From Zonotrichia leucophrys gambelii (lineage: Eukaryota; Chordata; Aves; Passeriformes; Passerellidae), in NCBI RefSeq assembly GCF_028769735.1, contig NC_088179.1, positions 6,332,001-6,396,000 on the forward strand: 64,000 nt of DNA, given 5' to 3'. Positions 29,200 through 42,950 of the stretch are shown in pieces; the first letter of the stretch is position 1, and the number at the start of each line of letters is the position of its first letter. The position numbers and the translations under genes were made by a program. A model generated the notes under the pieces. That model saw only the letters and a list, made by a program, of their open reading frames with translations. It was not told where the DNA came from and ran no database searches.

Positions 29200-29742
29200 T
29201 GCTGGTTTCAGCTGGAGTAGAGTTCATTTTCTTCCCAGGAGCTGGTATGGGGCTGTGTTGGGGTCTGTGCTGAACCCAGGATGATAATGGTGACACCTTT
29301 CTGTTCTTGCTGAGCTCACACAGAGCCAGGGCCTTTCCTGCCCCTCCTATGGCAATGCCAGGGAAGGGCAGAGGGTGCCTGGGAGGGGACACAGGTGACC
29401 CAAACCAACCCAAGGGATATTCCAGACCTCATTAATAGTATATGAAATGGAGAGAAGAGGGAAGAAGGGGGGACATTTGGAGTGATGGCATTTATCTTCC
29501 CAAGTCGCTGTTACCTGTGTTGGGCCCTGCTCCCCTGGAGGTGTGGAACTCCTGCCTGCCTGTGGGAGAGCTGAATGAATTCCTTGGTTTAATTTGCTTG
29601 TATGTGCAGCTTTGCTTTCCCTGTTAAACCAACCCTCTCTCAACACATGAGCTGTCCAGCTTTTACCCTTCCATTCTCTCTCCAATCCTTCTGGTGGGGA
29701 ACAGCAAGTGTGACTGCAAGGGCCTGGTGGCTGGGAGGGACA
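29200..29742 (+). mobile_element. Solo LTR of an avian ERVL-like endogenous retrovirus (degenerate)
   Basis: The element begins TG with a 'gtttcagctgg-gtagagtt-attttcttcc' block, followed by 'agctggtatggggctgtgtt', a 'ggagggga cacag' block, a 'gggatattcca' block, a degenerate TATA-like 'agtatatgaaa' (about 29.44 kb), an A/T-rich R-U5-like segment with 'gttaaacc', and a terminal 'ggtggctggg' segment ending near CA. This order matches a common avian LTR family as I remember it. No internal gag, pol or env sequence flanks it, so it is a solo LTR left by recombination. It is diverged and lies in sense orientation to SLC35G2 and antisense to STAG1. Exact ends are uncertain by about 20 bp and I could not see a target-site duplication. 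Confidence 0.75.
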
Positions 29743-32700
29743 CAAATCCTGCCCAAAGCCCTGCATGAGCTCAGGGAGCTCCACCAAGAACCCTGGCCTG
29801 GTTATGTGTGTGCAGCAATTCCTGTAGGGACTTTCCACTCATCCTGGACTTCACAGGGAGGATTTTCTAAAAACTGAACCACAACTAATCCTTTTAGTTT
29901 GGATAACAAAGACCACCTTTGAAAGTCTGATTCTTATACATACATGAAATATACTGTAGGAGAGTTGTGAGATACACATCCCTCCAAGGCAGCAAGGCCC
30001 AGAGTCAGGGTACAGGGGCAATTCTATCTCCCTGCATCCCACTGACAGCTCACAGGAGCAAAGCAGGCAGAGGCACAACCAACCGGTATTTCAGTTCTAG
30101 TTATGGTTAATGTAACGCTCTGAAAAGTCTCTGAACAGCAAAAAAACCCCTGCCTTAAAATCTCCTTTCTCACATCAAGATGGAAGAACTTTTTTCCTCT
30201 TACCTGTGGACAGCTGGCAGCAGTCATGAGGCAGAGGGCTAGTTAAAAACTATTGTAAATGCAATAATGCTCTTATCTTTCCAGTGAGATACTAACAGAC
30301 ATAGCTCTCCAGGTTTTATAACAGGAAATCTAAATTGTAATTACCTTTTTTGTAAGTCCAGAATTTGGCTGATCACAGTTGCATGAATCACACCTTTAAA
30401 TAATTTACAACAGCAAGATATCCTCATCTTCAAAATTATTAAAAAGTGGTGCCATTTTCTGGCTAATTGTTTTAAACATATGTACAATAATAAAAATACC
30501 ACCTACAATAATAAAACACCACATGGGGCAGCAGAAAGGCCTGTAAAGACCAGCACTTTTGCTGAGGCCCAAAGCCCAGTCAGAAGAGAAATGCATGTGT
30601 GTAGTCATACTCCCCAGAACACTCCCAAAGTCCATACCTTTCCAGCTGCTTGTATTTACACACATTAGATTCTGCATCAGTATTATCTTTTTATGTGATA
30701 CTTTTCATTCCCTAATATTATAAGTGAGTCCTTTCTTATTCAAAAATGTAATTAAATCTCACCCTGGCAAACCCCTCTGACAATAAACCATGCAGGTCAG
30801 CTTTCATTACCACCTACATTCAGTACTACAGCTGCTCTCATGTCTTTCCAAATCCATCTCTCCCCTCTGGACCTTTCCCTTTATTCAGGACAAAATTCCT
30901 GCTTGTCCTGACATCCACCCTGGTGTCTGGGGGCACCAGGTGAAGTTACAGAGCAGTGGCTCCTCAGCAGTCAGAATGCCATGGCCATTCCCACTTCTCC
31001 AGCCACACAGCCAGGCCGTGCTGGAATCAGCTTTCCAGCTTCTCCTTTGCACTTTCAGGGGGTTGGTTCCTCCCACAGCCCCAGTGTGAGAACCCTGATC
31101 ATGCAGAGTGAGACCCCAGCAGTTTCCTCTCCTCCTCTTTCCATGACTGTGCCTCAGGGACTGCACATTCACCAGAGCTGGGACACCTCCCTGTCAGGGA
31201 CCACCATCCCTCTTTGCTTTTTTATTCCCTGACCCAAATGGAGGTTTCATCCTGTCCTGTCCCAACCCTCCCTTGTTCTTGAGTCAGTGCCCCCCTTTAC
31301 ATTGCTGTCAGCAAGGTCAGGTACGCCAGCAAACCCCTCTAAATAACTACTTCTCTAATGGGGGCTCAGATACTTCATATCTCTTCCTGGGCCTCCTCTT
31401 CTAAGAAACATTTCCAGTTGAAAAGTAAAACATTCACCATTTCAGAATAGAGTCCTCTGAAACATTAAGCACTGCACACTATGCTGGCAAGAGCACAAAG
31501 TGTGGCAAACAAGGGCAGAGGATGGAGGGAAGCTGGATGTGCCTTCAGCAGCTGCCTACAGTGAGTTCTGAGCTCACTGTTTATTCTTACCTGCTGCCAG
31601 AACACTCCCCACAAATAATGTGCTGACTACCAGACCTTAGGTCCATCATTTCTGGGGTTCTTTTGATCCCAAAGATGAACCTTTAACATTTTATCCTGTG
31701 CACTGCTGCTGTCTCACTGTTAAGAGGAGATACAGCCTTGCCCTTCACATAAACAAGATATTTTACAAAATCCCACTCTCCCTTTCTTCATAATTTGCCA
31801 TTGTAATTAAACACTGGAGCTCTGACACTTATAATTGAAAATTCATGTGGTCCTGAGGCTTCCACTTTTTCTTCAGGTGTAAGTCAAAAGGCCACATTAA
31901 TGCCAGCTTTGCTATCAGGATCACAAGAACATAATTTCTTACTAAATTAATACATTATCACTAACATGAAAAATTGATGGTTGAAGTGACTCCTACATGG
32001 CTTTTTTCCAATAATCTGTTCATCATTAAGATAATTCCCACATTTTAATTCTTGAAAGACACTTCTAATAAGGCTGTAGGACTCACCAGGCTTTTCTTTT
32101 ATTTAAAGGTTGGGTCTCCTCTTTGGTTTTAAACTGTCAATGGTTATATTTATTAGCTAACTAGAAATAATTTCCCATTTGCCATCAGCACTGCATAAAA
32201 CTCAGTTTGCACTGAAGAGTCAGATTTGAAGGCATCAAATTTAACCTGAAACCTCAAACAAGCTGAATTTTTCCAGTTAATGAATCATTACTCCCAACTA
32301 GCTGTCAAATTTCAAAAGTAATTAATACAAATAAACTGCTTCTTAAATTAGAAGTAAAATACTAATCCATAACAACTTATACAATATGCATCAAGTATAA
32401 TAAAATCATATTTCTTCTTAGGATCAAGGTGCATTCCCATTCTGCTGCCCAAGGGGAAGAGGCTTGGTGCACCAAGGCCTCTGCCCTCAGCCACCAGAGG
32501 AACAAGGAGTGGAAAAGCAGCCCTGGAACCTCCTCCTGAGCCAAGGAACAGAAACAGCCACTGGAGCACAGACTGCTCTCTGTCAATGCACTAAATGGAT
32601 TATGTGGCTTTGCAAGAGTCAGCCACAATCCCACTTGAAAAATAATGAATTTGCAAGAACACATCATAAGCCATCAAATGAGATCTGAAATGTGATCAGC

Positions 32701-35700
32701 TGCTTTGTGGGGATTTCTGAGAAGGTACAACACACATTTTTCTGTCCCTCCTGATGCCTTTCCTGGGAATGTAACTGCTCCAGTTTAAACTGTGATGAAG
32801 ATTTTCTTCCAGAACCAGAACACGAATTCTGTTTTTAGGAACCACAGAACCAGAAGTCTTTGCTGCCATGCTGATACACCGATAAAGCTCTCTTTGTAGG
32901 TTTTGGCCAACTGAAACTGCTGCACGCTTTCTGTTCCTTTCTGTTTGTCTTTTCCTGCAGTTCCACAAGCTGTGGAAACAATGAAGCTTGGTTCTCCACA
33001 GATTACTGCTCTGTAACTCTGTTTGGATTCTCTAAAATCTAACAACAATTGAAATCCTGCTCTTGCTTTTATTTAGAAGAGTGTGTAGAAGAGGGGTGGG
33101 AAAGAGTTGTTAAGAAAGAAACTTTGGCCAGTTATCTACCTTGACCAAAACTGCAGGAATTTGTTATTTGGAAACCTCCCACCCCCTCCAAATTTCATTG
33201 AAATTAGTGGCTGTGCTCTGAAGAGACATGCAGCAACTCAATCCTTCTAATGCATTTAAATAATGTGTTATGTCAAACCACAAAAAATCTGAATCCTATT
33301 CAAAAGACCAAAAATTAGCAATATTAAAGTACCCCAGCATCTTTCCCTTGTCCCCTCCTCTGTCCCACTGTCCTGGCAGTGACAGGAGTGACTCAAACAC
33401 TTGCAGAGCCACACTGCCTTAGAGAACCAAACTGAACACCACAAATCAGCACAAGGTGACATCAAACTGCCCATATAGATATAAATCAAAAGAACAAGAA
33501 AAGCCAAGACATTCTCCAGAAAACAGCTGTTAAAATTCTTGGGTTTCTCTCCAAGTAGCTTGTATTTGCCAAGAATTTTTAAGCTTCTTTTCTACCTTAG
33601 AAGCATTTGGAATAAACACAGACAATTAAATGTGTACTGCAGAACTGTTTTAAAGAATTGATTTCTCTGTTTCCAAACTAATATGTGTTCAAAGGATTTT
33701 GTTTCAAAAATCTTCCAGAATTCAGCAGTTACACAACTCTTAATCCCAGAACTTTAGTAGCACAGGATGTAATGCTCAGCATTTGCCCTTCTGAGTTGCT
33801 GGCTTTTTTACTTGTTTATTTTTTAGTGGAGGAAAGAAAGGCTCAAGAATTAGGGAAAGGAGGCAATACAAGCAAAAAAACCCCTTAGATTGCTATGTGG
33901 CTTCTAAGAAACCATACCATAATCTCAGAGAGGAGGAAGCTGTTTCTCTGATAATATGAAAAGCAGTTGTATGAACAGGCAACATCAATGAATGCTGAGG
34001 GTTTAGTGAATTATGATAAGGGCTCAGGATGAGAGGCAGCTTCCTGGTCCAGGTCAAGTTGATTTTGTCTGCTGAATGAACTAACAGCATGATCACTGCC
34101 AGAGAATAATTTGAACATGTTAATCCTGACATCCTCTCTAAATCTGAGTTGAACCCGAGAAATTATGAAGTGCTGTATTGATCAGGGTCCTGCTAGGGGA
34201 AGAGCTGAAGAGCACAAAATTGCAGTGCTCAAAAGGAGCCCTGCCACTATTTCATGGAGAATTCAGTCCAGTGGTCAAGGTAATATCCACTCACCTGAAC
34301 AGCTAGGTGTAACAAGAACAAACACTTTCTGATTTGAGGAAAAGCCAACTAAATATTTTCCAGAAATAATTCTCAAGGAAATGCAGTGAGTGTAAAACTT
34401 AGAGAAAAAGAGCAAATAAAAACATTTCCAAAATTATTTGTCCAGCAAACACACAAGGTTGTAATTCTATTTTGGGTTTCAAAAAGAGTGACTGGACATG
34501 CTCAAACTCCATTTAGGGAAGGCATAGAGCCTAGAACAGCTAGAATTCAACACAAATCCTCCTGTATTCCTAGAGAAAGGCAGTGATGTTCATCAGGAGT
34601 CAATGATGCTGGGGCTAATCAAAAATTACTCATCAGCAAACACAGGTATCAATGAACAAAGATTACTCATAATAAACATAGTTTAAAAGGGAGTTCTGCA
34701 TGTCTCCCTGTCCCAAAGGATTTAGCCTGAACCTTCAAACCTGCCATGGCCCAAACCAAGAATGGCAAAACCATGTGCTAAAGAATCATCACCAAAATTT
34801 CAGCAGAAAGGGGCACATCTCGGTAATCCTGATTATCCCCGGGGAAAGCAGATAAAAACAAGTTGGTGGCAAACTGAAAGGCTCCATTCTATTTACTTGA
34901 TCTTACCCGTTTTAACTGAGCAATGACACCTCAGTGTCACTGATGTACCATTACCTGTCTGGAAGGAGAGGGTGGATGGCTCAAGAACACAGGTAATGTA
35001 AATCTCTTTTGGCAAAGTGCCATTCCAGGTGACAACTCAACATTCAGATAATCCTTTAAGCCTCTAAAGAAACTGGTGAGCCTTTGTATCTTCTTGCCAA
35101 GTAGCTTTGTCCCATTTCCCAGGAGCTTCTTGGCTACTGTTTGAGCTTATCCAAAGGCCTGCAGGTGGATTAGGAGTTTGCCTGGATTTTCTCTGACTGC
35201 TGCAGCACCAAAAGGGTCATCCAGAGCCAGCTGAAAGCAGAGCTTTCCTTCTTTTCTTCAGGGAGCTGCTGCTCTCCCAGCAGTAGTAGCCCAGCAAGGT
35301 CAGATTGAGAAAAGGGTGCCAAAAATATTTCACCAGCTAAAAATGAGGAAGCTGCTTGATTAGGCATAAAAGTATAGCTTTTATTTCAACTGTGCTATCA
35401 GAAGCCCTAAAATACAAAAATCTCAGAAAATACAAAGTAGACCAAAAATTCACAACTTAGTCTCTAATCCCCTATTAACTGAAGTATAAAATTGGATAAA
35501 CATGCAAAGGACTATGTTCTTCAATTCTAGTAAGGACATGGGAATATCTCAAATTATACTAGCTATGAGAATAGTCTAGTTTCATGTTTCTTAGTCATTC
35601 AACTAAATCTAGTAAGAGACAAGAATTTAAAAGCAGATTTTTCTTTCTACACTCTCCCTTGTGAGCTGCATGAGGATTTTTTCTTTGCTCAACTTAAATT

Positions 35701-36731
35701 TTATATATTAAAATAGCATCCTTAATTACTGCTTAGAGCTTATATGAACTTTCAATGTCCAAATTTTATTGCAGTCATTTTAATACCCATAATTAGATCG
35801 TTCAGGTTTTTAATGCTAAATACTATAAATTACTGAGTACTCTAACACTTCAGTTTTCTAGTACTAAGACAGATATTTAATATTAGAGATATGACAGCTT
35901 CTCCCATTTAAAGTGGCTGAGCTCACCTCCCTACTGCATTACACAGCTCATGTTCAATACACTCCAAATTGCCAGTGGCTCTTTTCATCATTAATTACAT
36001 TTTTCAGGTCCAACACTAATCGATTTCCAGCCCATGACCAAGAGAAGAGAGCAATCCCACCTCTCATTCTTTACCTCAGCCTGGCCTGTTCTGCTGTGAT
36101 TACCATGTTCTGCTGTCTCTGTCACACTCAGCTTTCTAAATAATGGGTTTCAAGCAGGATACACTGCTTTAATGTGCATTTGTAAAACCTGTAGCAAAAC
36201 ACATTGTCAGTCTGTCCCAGGCCCCCAGCCACGTGGGAAGGAGCACATCCCTGCAGGATTGCTACCTGCCCTTCTCACACCTGGCTGGAAGAGGAAACAC
36301 GAGAAGAATGAGGGCTCCAAAAGCCCTCCAACTCCAGTGTGATTCCCAGTACTGATTTTTACATTTCTTTATCAAAAATGCTCTGGTCTTAATACTGCCA
36401 AAGAGAAAAAAGGGAACTGACTACCTTTTTAAACTAATGCTTGTAGGTTTATTCCTCTTTTGCAGGAACATGGGGAATTACTTGTGCACTTGCTATGGAA
36501 AGCACCTGTCTTACCTGCAGGCTGAAACTCGGACTTCACTGTGCACTTACAGCACCCTGAAATATATCTGCTGAAAATCACACCTCCTTCCTAAGTACAG
36601 AAAGTCCTGAATATACAACTCCCAGAGAATTCACAAGTAATTCCCAATCAGTATGTGGAGCAAAAACTCCACCCTTCAATGTGTTTGAGGTTTTCATACC
36701 TGTGGCGTTTTTTTTCTTATAGTACTCAATG

Positions 36732-36749
36732 AAAAAAAAAAAAAAAAAA
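36732..36749 (+). repeat. Poly(A) run, 18 bases
   Basis: An uninterrupted A run within STAG1 intron 1. No recognisable retrogene or LINE body lies upstream. Confidence 0.9.
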
Positions 36750-37034
36750 GCAAAGCCAAATCCTGTCTACAAGTTGTTACTTCTGTAGGTACCATTCAAA
36801 ACCAGAACAAGATGGGACCTTGCAGACAGAGCCCCTTGAGCAGATGTGAGATAACCCAGAGCCTGAACATCCCATCTAACAGAACCTGTGGGTACTGCAC
36901 TCTTACAGAACTGCCTGTTCCAGTGCCAGCCCTCTGAACCTACAGCAGCACAGAAACCCAGCCCTGAGCACTCCCAAACCTTCCTTTGCAGTCAGAACTC
37001 AGACAACTCTTCAACACTTTCATGTTTTATTTGT

Positions 37035-37083
37035 TTTATATACTGTATATATGTTATAAAGAATATTATATAATATTGTATGT
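37035..37083. repeat. TA-rich tract
   Basis: Nearly pure A/T sequence with irregular ATAT and AATATT units, including several short self-complementary segments. It is low-complexity intronic sequence with local cruciform potential. Confidence 0.7.
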
Positions 37084-40000
37084 TTGATTCACATATTAAC
37101 TGCAGGCAATACAGGCACCTTGCAGTTCCAGAGACACTGGGCATGCTAACAGAATGCAAAATAAGAGTTATTTGTTTCAGCAAAATTACCCACACTGAAG
37201 CTAAAAACATCTCTCCAGAATTCCTAGGGCAATGCTGAGAAAATTTTGTCTTTAAAGCCATAAAAAGTTTCATAAGCCCCTTACCAGTGGGCACAGAAGC
37301 CTCTTGCACAAGTTTTCAATTATTCCTCAGAGGAGGGAGCACTGATACACAAACACAGTGAGCAGAGATGGAACAGCTAATATTTCTGTAACAGGAGTGT
37401 CCATGTGCTCTTTGCAGACAGAAAATATTTCTCTGACACAAAAATGCAATTTGGCAGCCACATTTGAAAAAAAGTTGTCATTTAGAGTAGCTGCTGACCT
37501 CACTAAAACACCACAAGAATGATCTGTGAGAATGGGCTATGAGATTAATTGCCAAAGGAAGAAGAAAGAAAACATAGTGAGATTTCAGTTCACTAGAAAA
37601 AGGGTACCCAGAACACATTGCAAAGTATCATTTTTAACAGGACAGGTTTTACAATTCTTAAAATAATTTAAAAATTAACATTTAAAGGGGTATTTATTAT
37701 TGATTGTTCTCTACTGAACAATTTAATTTCTAATCTGCTTGCAAACTCCCAGACTGATGAAGACCTGGATAAAATTAAATCCCATTACAGGGAAATGGAA
37801 GAGGAAAGAATCAGCACAGTATTTAAATACTGACTTGCAAACATAAGACATTTTCCTTAAGTCAACAACTGACATTAGCAGAGCAAGGTGAGATTGAAAT
37901 GAGCCCCTGAAGTCTGTCACCTGTTTCTGAGCAGAACCCCCAAGTTACAGGGGAAAATGAATCTTATACATCTAAAAGTTCTTAAGCAAAGATGATTTTA
38001 GGAACAAACCACTGTCAGCAGCTGGTGAGATTCCTGCTCCTGACACCCAACCATGCAGTTCTTGGCTGTGAGAAGCAAGAAATTCTGCCTTCAGTTATTA
38101 TACCCCTTATTTAGTTGTTTAGCTTCCCCCTTCCATGGCTGTTGTTTTTATCTGTTATAGTGGGTTTTTTTTAATTTCTTACTTAAATTTTCAGAAAGAG
38201 TTACAAGGTTGTGATAAAACAGCACAAACTTTTTCTTGTTTTAACACCAAACTGTTGAGTCTGTTAACCAAGAACTTCGATACAACCACTGTGAAGAGGA
38301 GGGGCAGGGAAACAGTTTTGGAGCTTGATCAAGAAAAGGATTCTTAAAAATAATGCAGTCTACAGAAAACAGAGCAAAGAGAAACTGGCAGAATTGTGCA
38401 CTACACGGATGAAAGCAGTGAGAAAAAGTCCTAAGACTGAATAGATTTTGATTTAAACATTTAAAGCTCAAGCTCCTCATACACACAGAGTGCCAAACTC
38501 TCAAGAGATCTGAGAGTAGTTGGTTTTTTTTCCCCTTGGATTTTTGAGGCCTATTAGAAGGGAAAGTAAGAGATTGATGTCAAGGCTCTTCCTATTCTAT
38601 TAAAAGGGTGATATATTGGTAAGATAAGTGATGTAATCATGGAGATGAGCTTCCCTGGGAGGTACCCTGGAAGGATGAAGTGCTGATGGCCTGCATCCCA
38701 GCTGCAATGATAGGGAAGAAAGCCATATTCCCAAAGAACCAGCCAGGTTCTTGGGCACTCACTCATTTCCTGCTGCCCCACCCAGTAGAATGCCCAACTA
38801 CAGCACAGAGGCTGCTCCATCAGCCTGGGAGCAGAGGGCACTGTCACTGCTGTGTGACACAAAGGGCACCCCAGCTTTGTCCCAGACCCGCACGGGGCAC
38901 TGTCCCCTCCCCGGGGCATGGCCAGGAACAATCCCCAGCCAGGCACAGGACCCGGTGCTCCAGCAGGAGCCAAACTGCCCCTGGAGGGAGCAGGGACAAT
39001 GGTGAGGGGACAGAGGCTCATCAGTCAAATGGAGACACTTGGGGGTGACAGGAGGGCAGCTAAGGTGACAGCCTGTCACATAAAAAAGAGCTGGAAAGCA
39101 CTGACTGAGGATAAAAAAAGCACTTTAAAAAAATATTAGGTACATTCATCAATATAAAGCTAAGTGAACAAAATTCAGTAAAGCCTAGAAAGTACAACCT
39201 AGTTCAATTCACTTACTTATAAATTCATCAATTTTGAATTTTCATCCCACCTCTACCAATATAGCCCTTTGACAAATTAGCTTGTAAAACACAGCAAAAG
39301 GCAGTTTCAAAATAAGTAAACAAGGAGTGAAATCCAGGTTCCAAATCTTAATGCACTTAAACCAGTAGAGCACCAAAGCAGATCTGTCTGAAGCTATTCC
39401 CTGAAAATTATAAATTGATAAGAAACAAATGCTGTGATATGAGGAATCCAGGATACAAACAGACAATAAATAAATGTTGCTAATGATGTACTAACTAGAA
39501 GACTGGTTTCAAAGCTCAAAACATCTCTGCTTGGTACAAAAATGTACCTACAGTTTGGAAGAAACAAAAGCTGCAAATGCTGTCCATGCTGTAAGACAGC
39601 TGTTTCCTGGGAAAATTTTAGGGCAAGTCTGTGAAACACACAGATTACATTCACATTAAATGTATCCCTTTTTAACTTTTTTAGCATATTTTAATTTTCT
39701 TTCCCAGATTTTCCTCTTACAGCTGGTATTATACTTTTACCACAAAAAAAAAACAAAACACCCAAGTCTTCCTTCTGTATTGTCAAAGTCATCATGAAGA
39801 TTTGTACCATTTTATAATAACAAAAAAGCAGCATTTGAAATCAAAGGATGTGGAGAAACCAATGTTCCATGTATGCTTCCAGCAGCTTGATGCTGCACAA
39901 ACAAGGCAGCCTCTTTCTTCAGAGCTCTTCATGAATATTGAAGGCTGCAGCTGATGAAATGACAGCACAGCCAGAGCACCAGGCAGAGCATCAGGCAGAG

Positions 40001-40355
40001 CTCCTCCCCGGGAGCAGGGGCAGGGCCTGGGCTCCTCTCTGCTGCCATCTCAGCCAGGGATCGATGCTGTGCTGGTGCTGCAGCCCCACCAACCCCACAG
40101 GGGCAGCTGGCCCTGTCACAGGCCCATACCCATTTGTTTCACCAGTGACAAACCCTCCCCACGCAGGTGCCATCCCTCCCTTTGTGACAAGGGTGACCGT
40201 GGCCCTCGGGGACAGAAATCCAGAGTGACTCCAGACACCCAAGCACAGGCTGAGGCAGATTCTCAGCCCCTGGGATGGCCTGCAAAGCCCTCCCTATTTA
40301 ATAACAAGCAAAATAATGAGGGAAGAGCAAGGGATTCTTGTGACGAGCTTGTCAC

Positions 40356-40384
40356 AATAAATAAATAAATAAATAAATAAATAA
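40356..40384. repeat. (AATA)n microsatellite, about 7 units
   Basis: Seven perfect tandem copies of a 4-bp AATA/ATAA unit. It is a likely length-polymorphic microsatellite in STAG1 intron 1. Confidence 0.97.
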
Positions 40385-41599
40385 CAATCCACCTCGCACC
40401 ACTACATCATCAGCATCAGAACAGAGTGCCCAGTTTGGAGGCCCAGACTCTGAGATATGAACTGACAGGAGAGACTCAACAGAGCTGTAAGCTTGGGCAG
40501 AGGACAAGAAAACAAGAGGTAGAAGAAAACGTTGAGAAACTCAAAGACACAGGTTGTGTTAGAGCACAAGGAGAAAAAAAAAAAATGTCAGCTCATGGAT
40601 ATTGAGGTAGAGCAGAAATAGCTCACTATGACGAAATAAAACCCAAAAGTTAACTGCAAAATGTGTCAGTTAAATACTGGAAACAAACCAGTCAGTAAGA
40701 ATATACAGCAACAGAATAAGTTGCTTAGGGAATGCAGTGAAATTTCCAGCAACTAAGAGATTAGACAAGCAGCTGTCAAGAATACTGTAAATTGCTGAAC
40801 CCCAAGACAGACAAAGGGATTAAGTCAAACTCTCGCTCCATTGTTTTTTTGTTGAGTTTGGTTTTTTTGTTCTGGTTCATTTGGGAACAAAGAAAGCCCA
40901 GGAAGATCCACAAAAGTAAAAGTAAATAAATAACCATCCTAGTACAAATCCATTGTTCCAGTAAAACACAAGACTGCACAGAGGTCTACAGCTTTAATAT
41001 CCCTTAATGGCTGTAAAAGCAAGATGATTTTGGACTTAAGAGCTGTGACCCTAGAGATTCCAGCAAAACACAAAACAAATCAGTGAAAAAATTTCAAATA
41101 AAAGAATTAGAGAAAAATACACTCCAATACCAGTTCTTCCATTAAATAAAACCACAACAGTAAAAGTCTTTCTAGCATCTATTCTCACAACACAGCATAT
41201 TCCAGTCAGAGGATGGAGAGGTGTAAGTGATGAACACTTTGCAATTTTTCAAAAGTGATCTACTGTTCTTAAAGGAGAATAATTATAGGACTAAATAATA
41301 GAAAACTCCTGCTTGAAAGTCAGGGGTAGAGGACAGGAGAGCAGCAGGTATTTTAGGAAACCATTAACCACTACAACATTTTGGGTAGTGGTCTTCAAGA
41401 AATCATACTGCAAGGTTAAATCTCTGCTGGTAATACAGGAAAAGTTCTTATCAGCTGCAGAGTAAGGAAAAAATACTGCAAGGAAGAGAACATGATGGGG
41501 GCAGGGTGGTGTCAATTTTTCCCATCATATATGGTCAGGGGTAAAAAAAAAATTAAAGGGGGTAAAATGGTATTAGAGCCACTGGGTTCCAGCGGTGAC

Positions 41600-42300
41600 A
41601 GCATGGACATTCACACAAAAAAGTGACCAAAGAGCCCCTAAGACAGGAACCTTCCACCTGGGATTGCAGCCAAACTGAGACACTTTGGTCACAGCCCATG
41701 TCACAGTTGAGATGGCCACCATACAATGTGTCACCACACAATTTCAGAAAGCTTTAAACACTCACCCAGACACAGTAACTCCACACCACATGAGAAAGCT
41801 TCAGGCATCAGCCATACACAGTAACATCCCATCACCTCAGAAGGTTGCAAGCATTGGCCCTCCTTGTTCTTGAGCCCAGCCTTCTATCCCCTCACATTGA
41901 TGCCCTGCCCCTGTGTGCCCTCTGTTCCCTTTGGTGGTTGGTCAGTGCCCCTGGCACTCCCTGGCTCATTGCTGTCAGTGCTGCTCACAGCTGTAGCCTA
42001 TTTGGGATGAGGTTTTGGCCAGCCCCACTCCCAATCACCACAAACTGTGTGCCCACACTCTGTAGGTGCACCCTCAGAATGCAACAGCACCAACAGCTCT
42101 GACCTCAACACCACCAGTCAGCTCCTGGCCAGCTTTAAAGCCCAAGACTTTGCTCCCTTATTTTGTATTCACTGTGACATCCTCAACTGGCCAAGCACAC
42201 GGCGTTGTTATATCCTGGCTGGGTTTACTGATCTCCCCATCCGGTATCTGTTCAGGTTCCTCTGGGAGATTTCATCCAAAATAAATGCTCTTTCCTAAAC
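41600..42300. other. Unassigned GC-richer segment, possible old repeat
   Basis: This segment is GC-richer than the intron around it, and it ends with a plus-strand AATAAA (42,280-42,285) after a 'ctgggtttactgatctcccc' stretch. A short string near 41,857 (ccctccttgttcttgag) recurs near 31,267. These points are compatible with an old LTR-type repeat, but I cannot place it in a family and it may be unique sequence. Confidence 0.25.
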
Positions 42301-42827
42301 AAAGGTAGGAAAAACATTTGTTCCTTATCTGAGCCCTCAGTGACTCGCCTGCTTTGGAGGAAACAGGGATACAGCACAAAAGACACCTGACTGACAAGTT
42401 CCACCTTTTGGCAACTTTATGGCAAGAGACCAAAAAATCAAAGCCTGCTTTCCAAACCTGGGGATTTGTGCCTCACACAGTCTGGTGCTCAGGAATGGCT
42501 TCTGCTCACAAGCAGCAGACTGATGTCTGTCAAACTCCTGTCCTTCCCAGAGCTGGGAGGATGCAGTGAAGGTTACTCTCTGTGTGGCACACACAAAATG
42601 CTCCTATGCAAAACCTGCACAACTACAAAATCTGTAAGAAAGAGATATCCCAGTCAAACCAAGCTGCCACTCACTGTTTTGCAGACAATAATAAAATGAT
42701 CAAGCAATGTGGATTTTTTTTAACAACTGAGAAACAAGGATCTCATTAAAGCCATCAGCCTTTAACCTGAAGCATGAAAACTCAGCAGGAATTACCCACT
42801 GAAATCCTTAGAAGATGTATTTACCAC

Positions 42828-42950
42828 ACCTAAAAAACCAAACCAATCCAAAGCAAACAGTCAACCAACCAACCAAACAGAAAAAAACCCCCAAAAAACA
42901 ACCCAGCAAAAAACAAAAACACAAAACCAAACAAAAAACAAAAGAACACC
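42828..42950. repeat. A/C-rich low-complexity tract
   Basis: The plus strand is almost free of G and T for about 120 bases. It is built of irregular AAACC, AACC and AAAAC units. It reads in all frames as Lys/Thr/Asn/Gln-rich peptides and is not coding. Confidence 0.85.
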
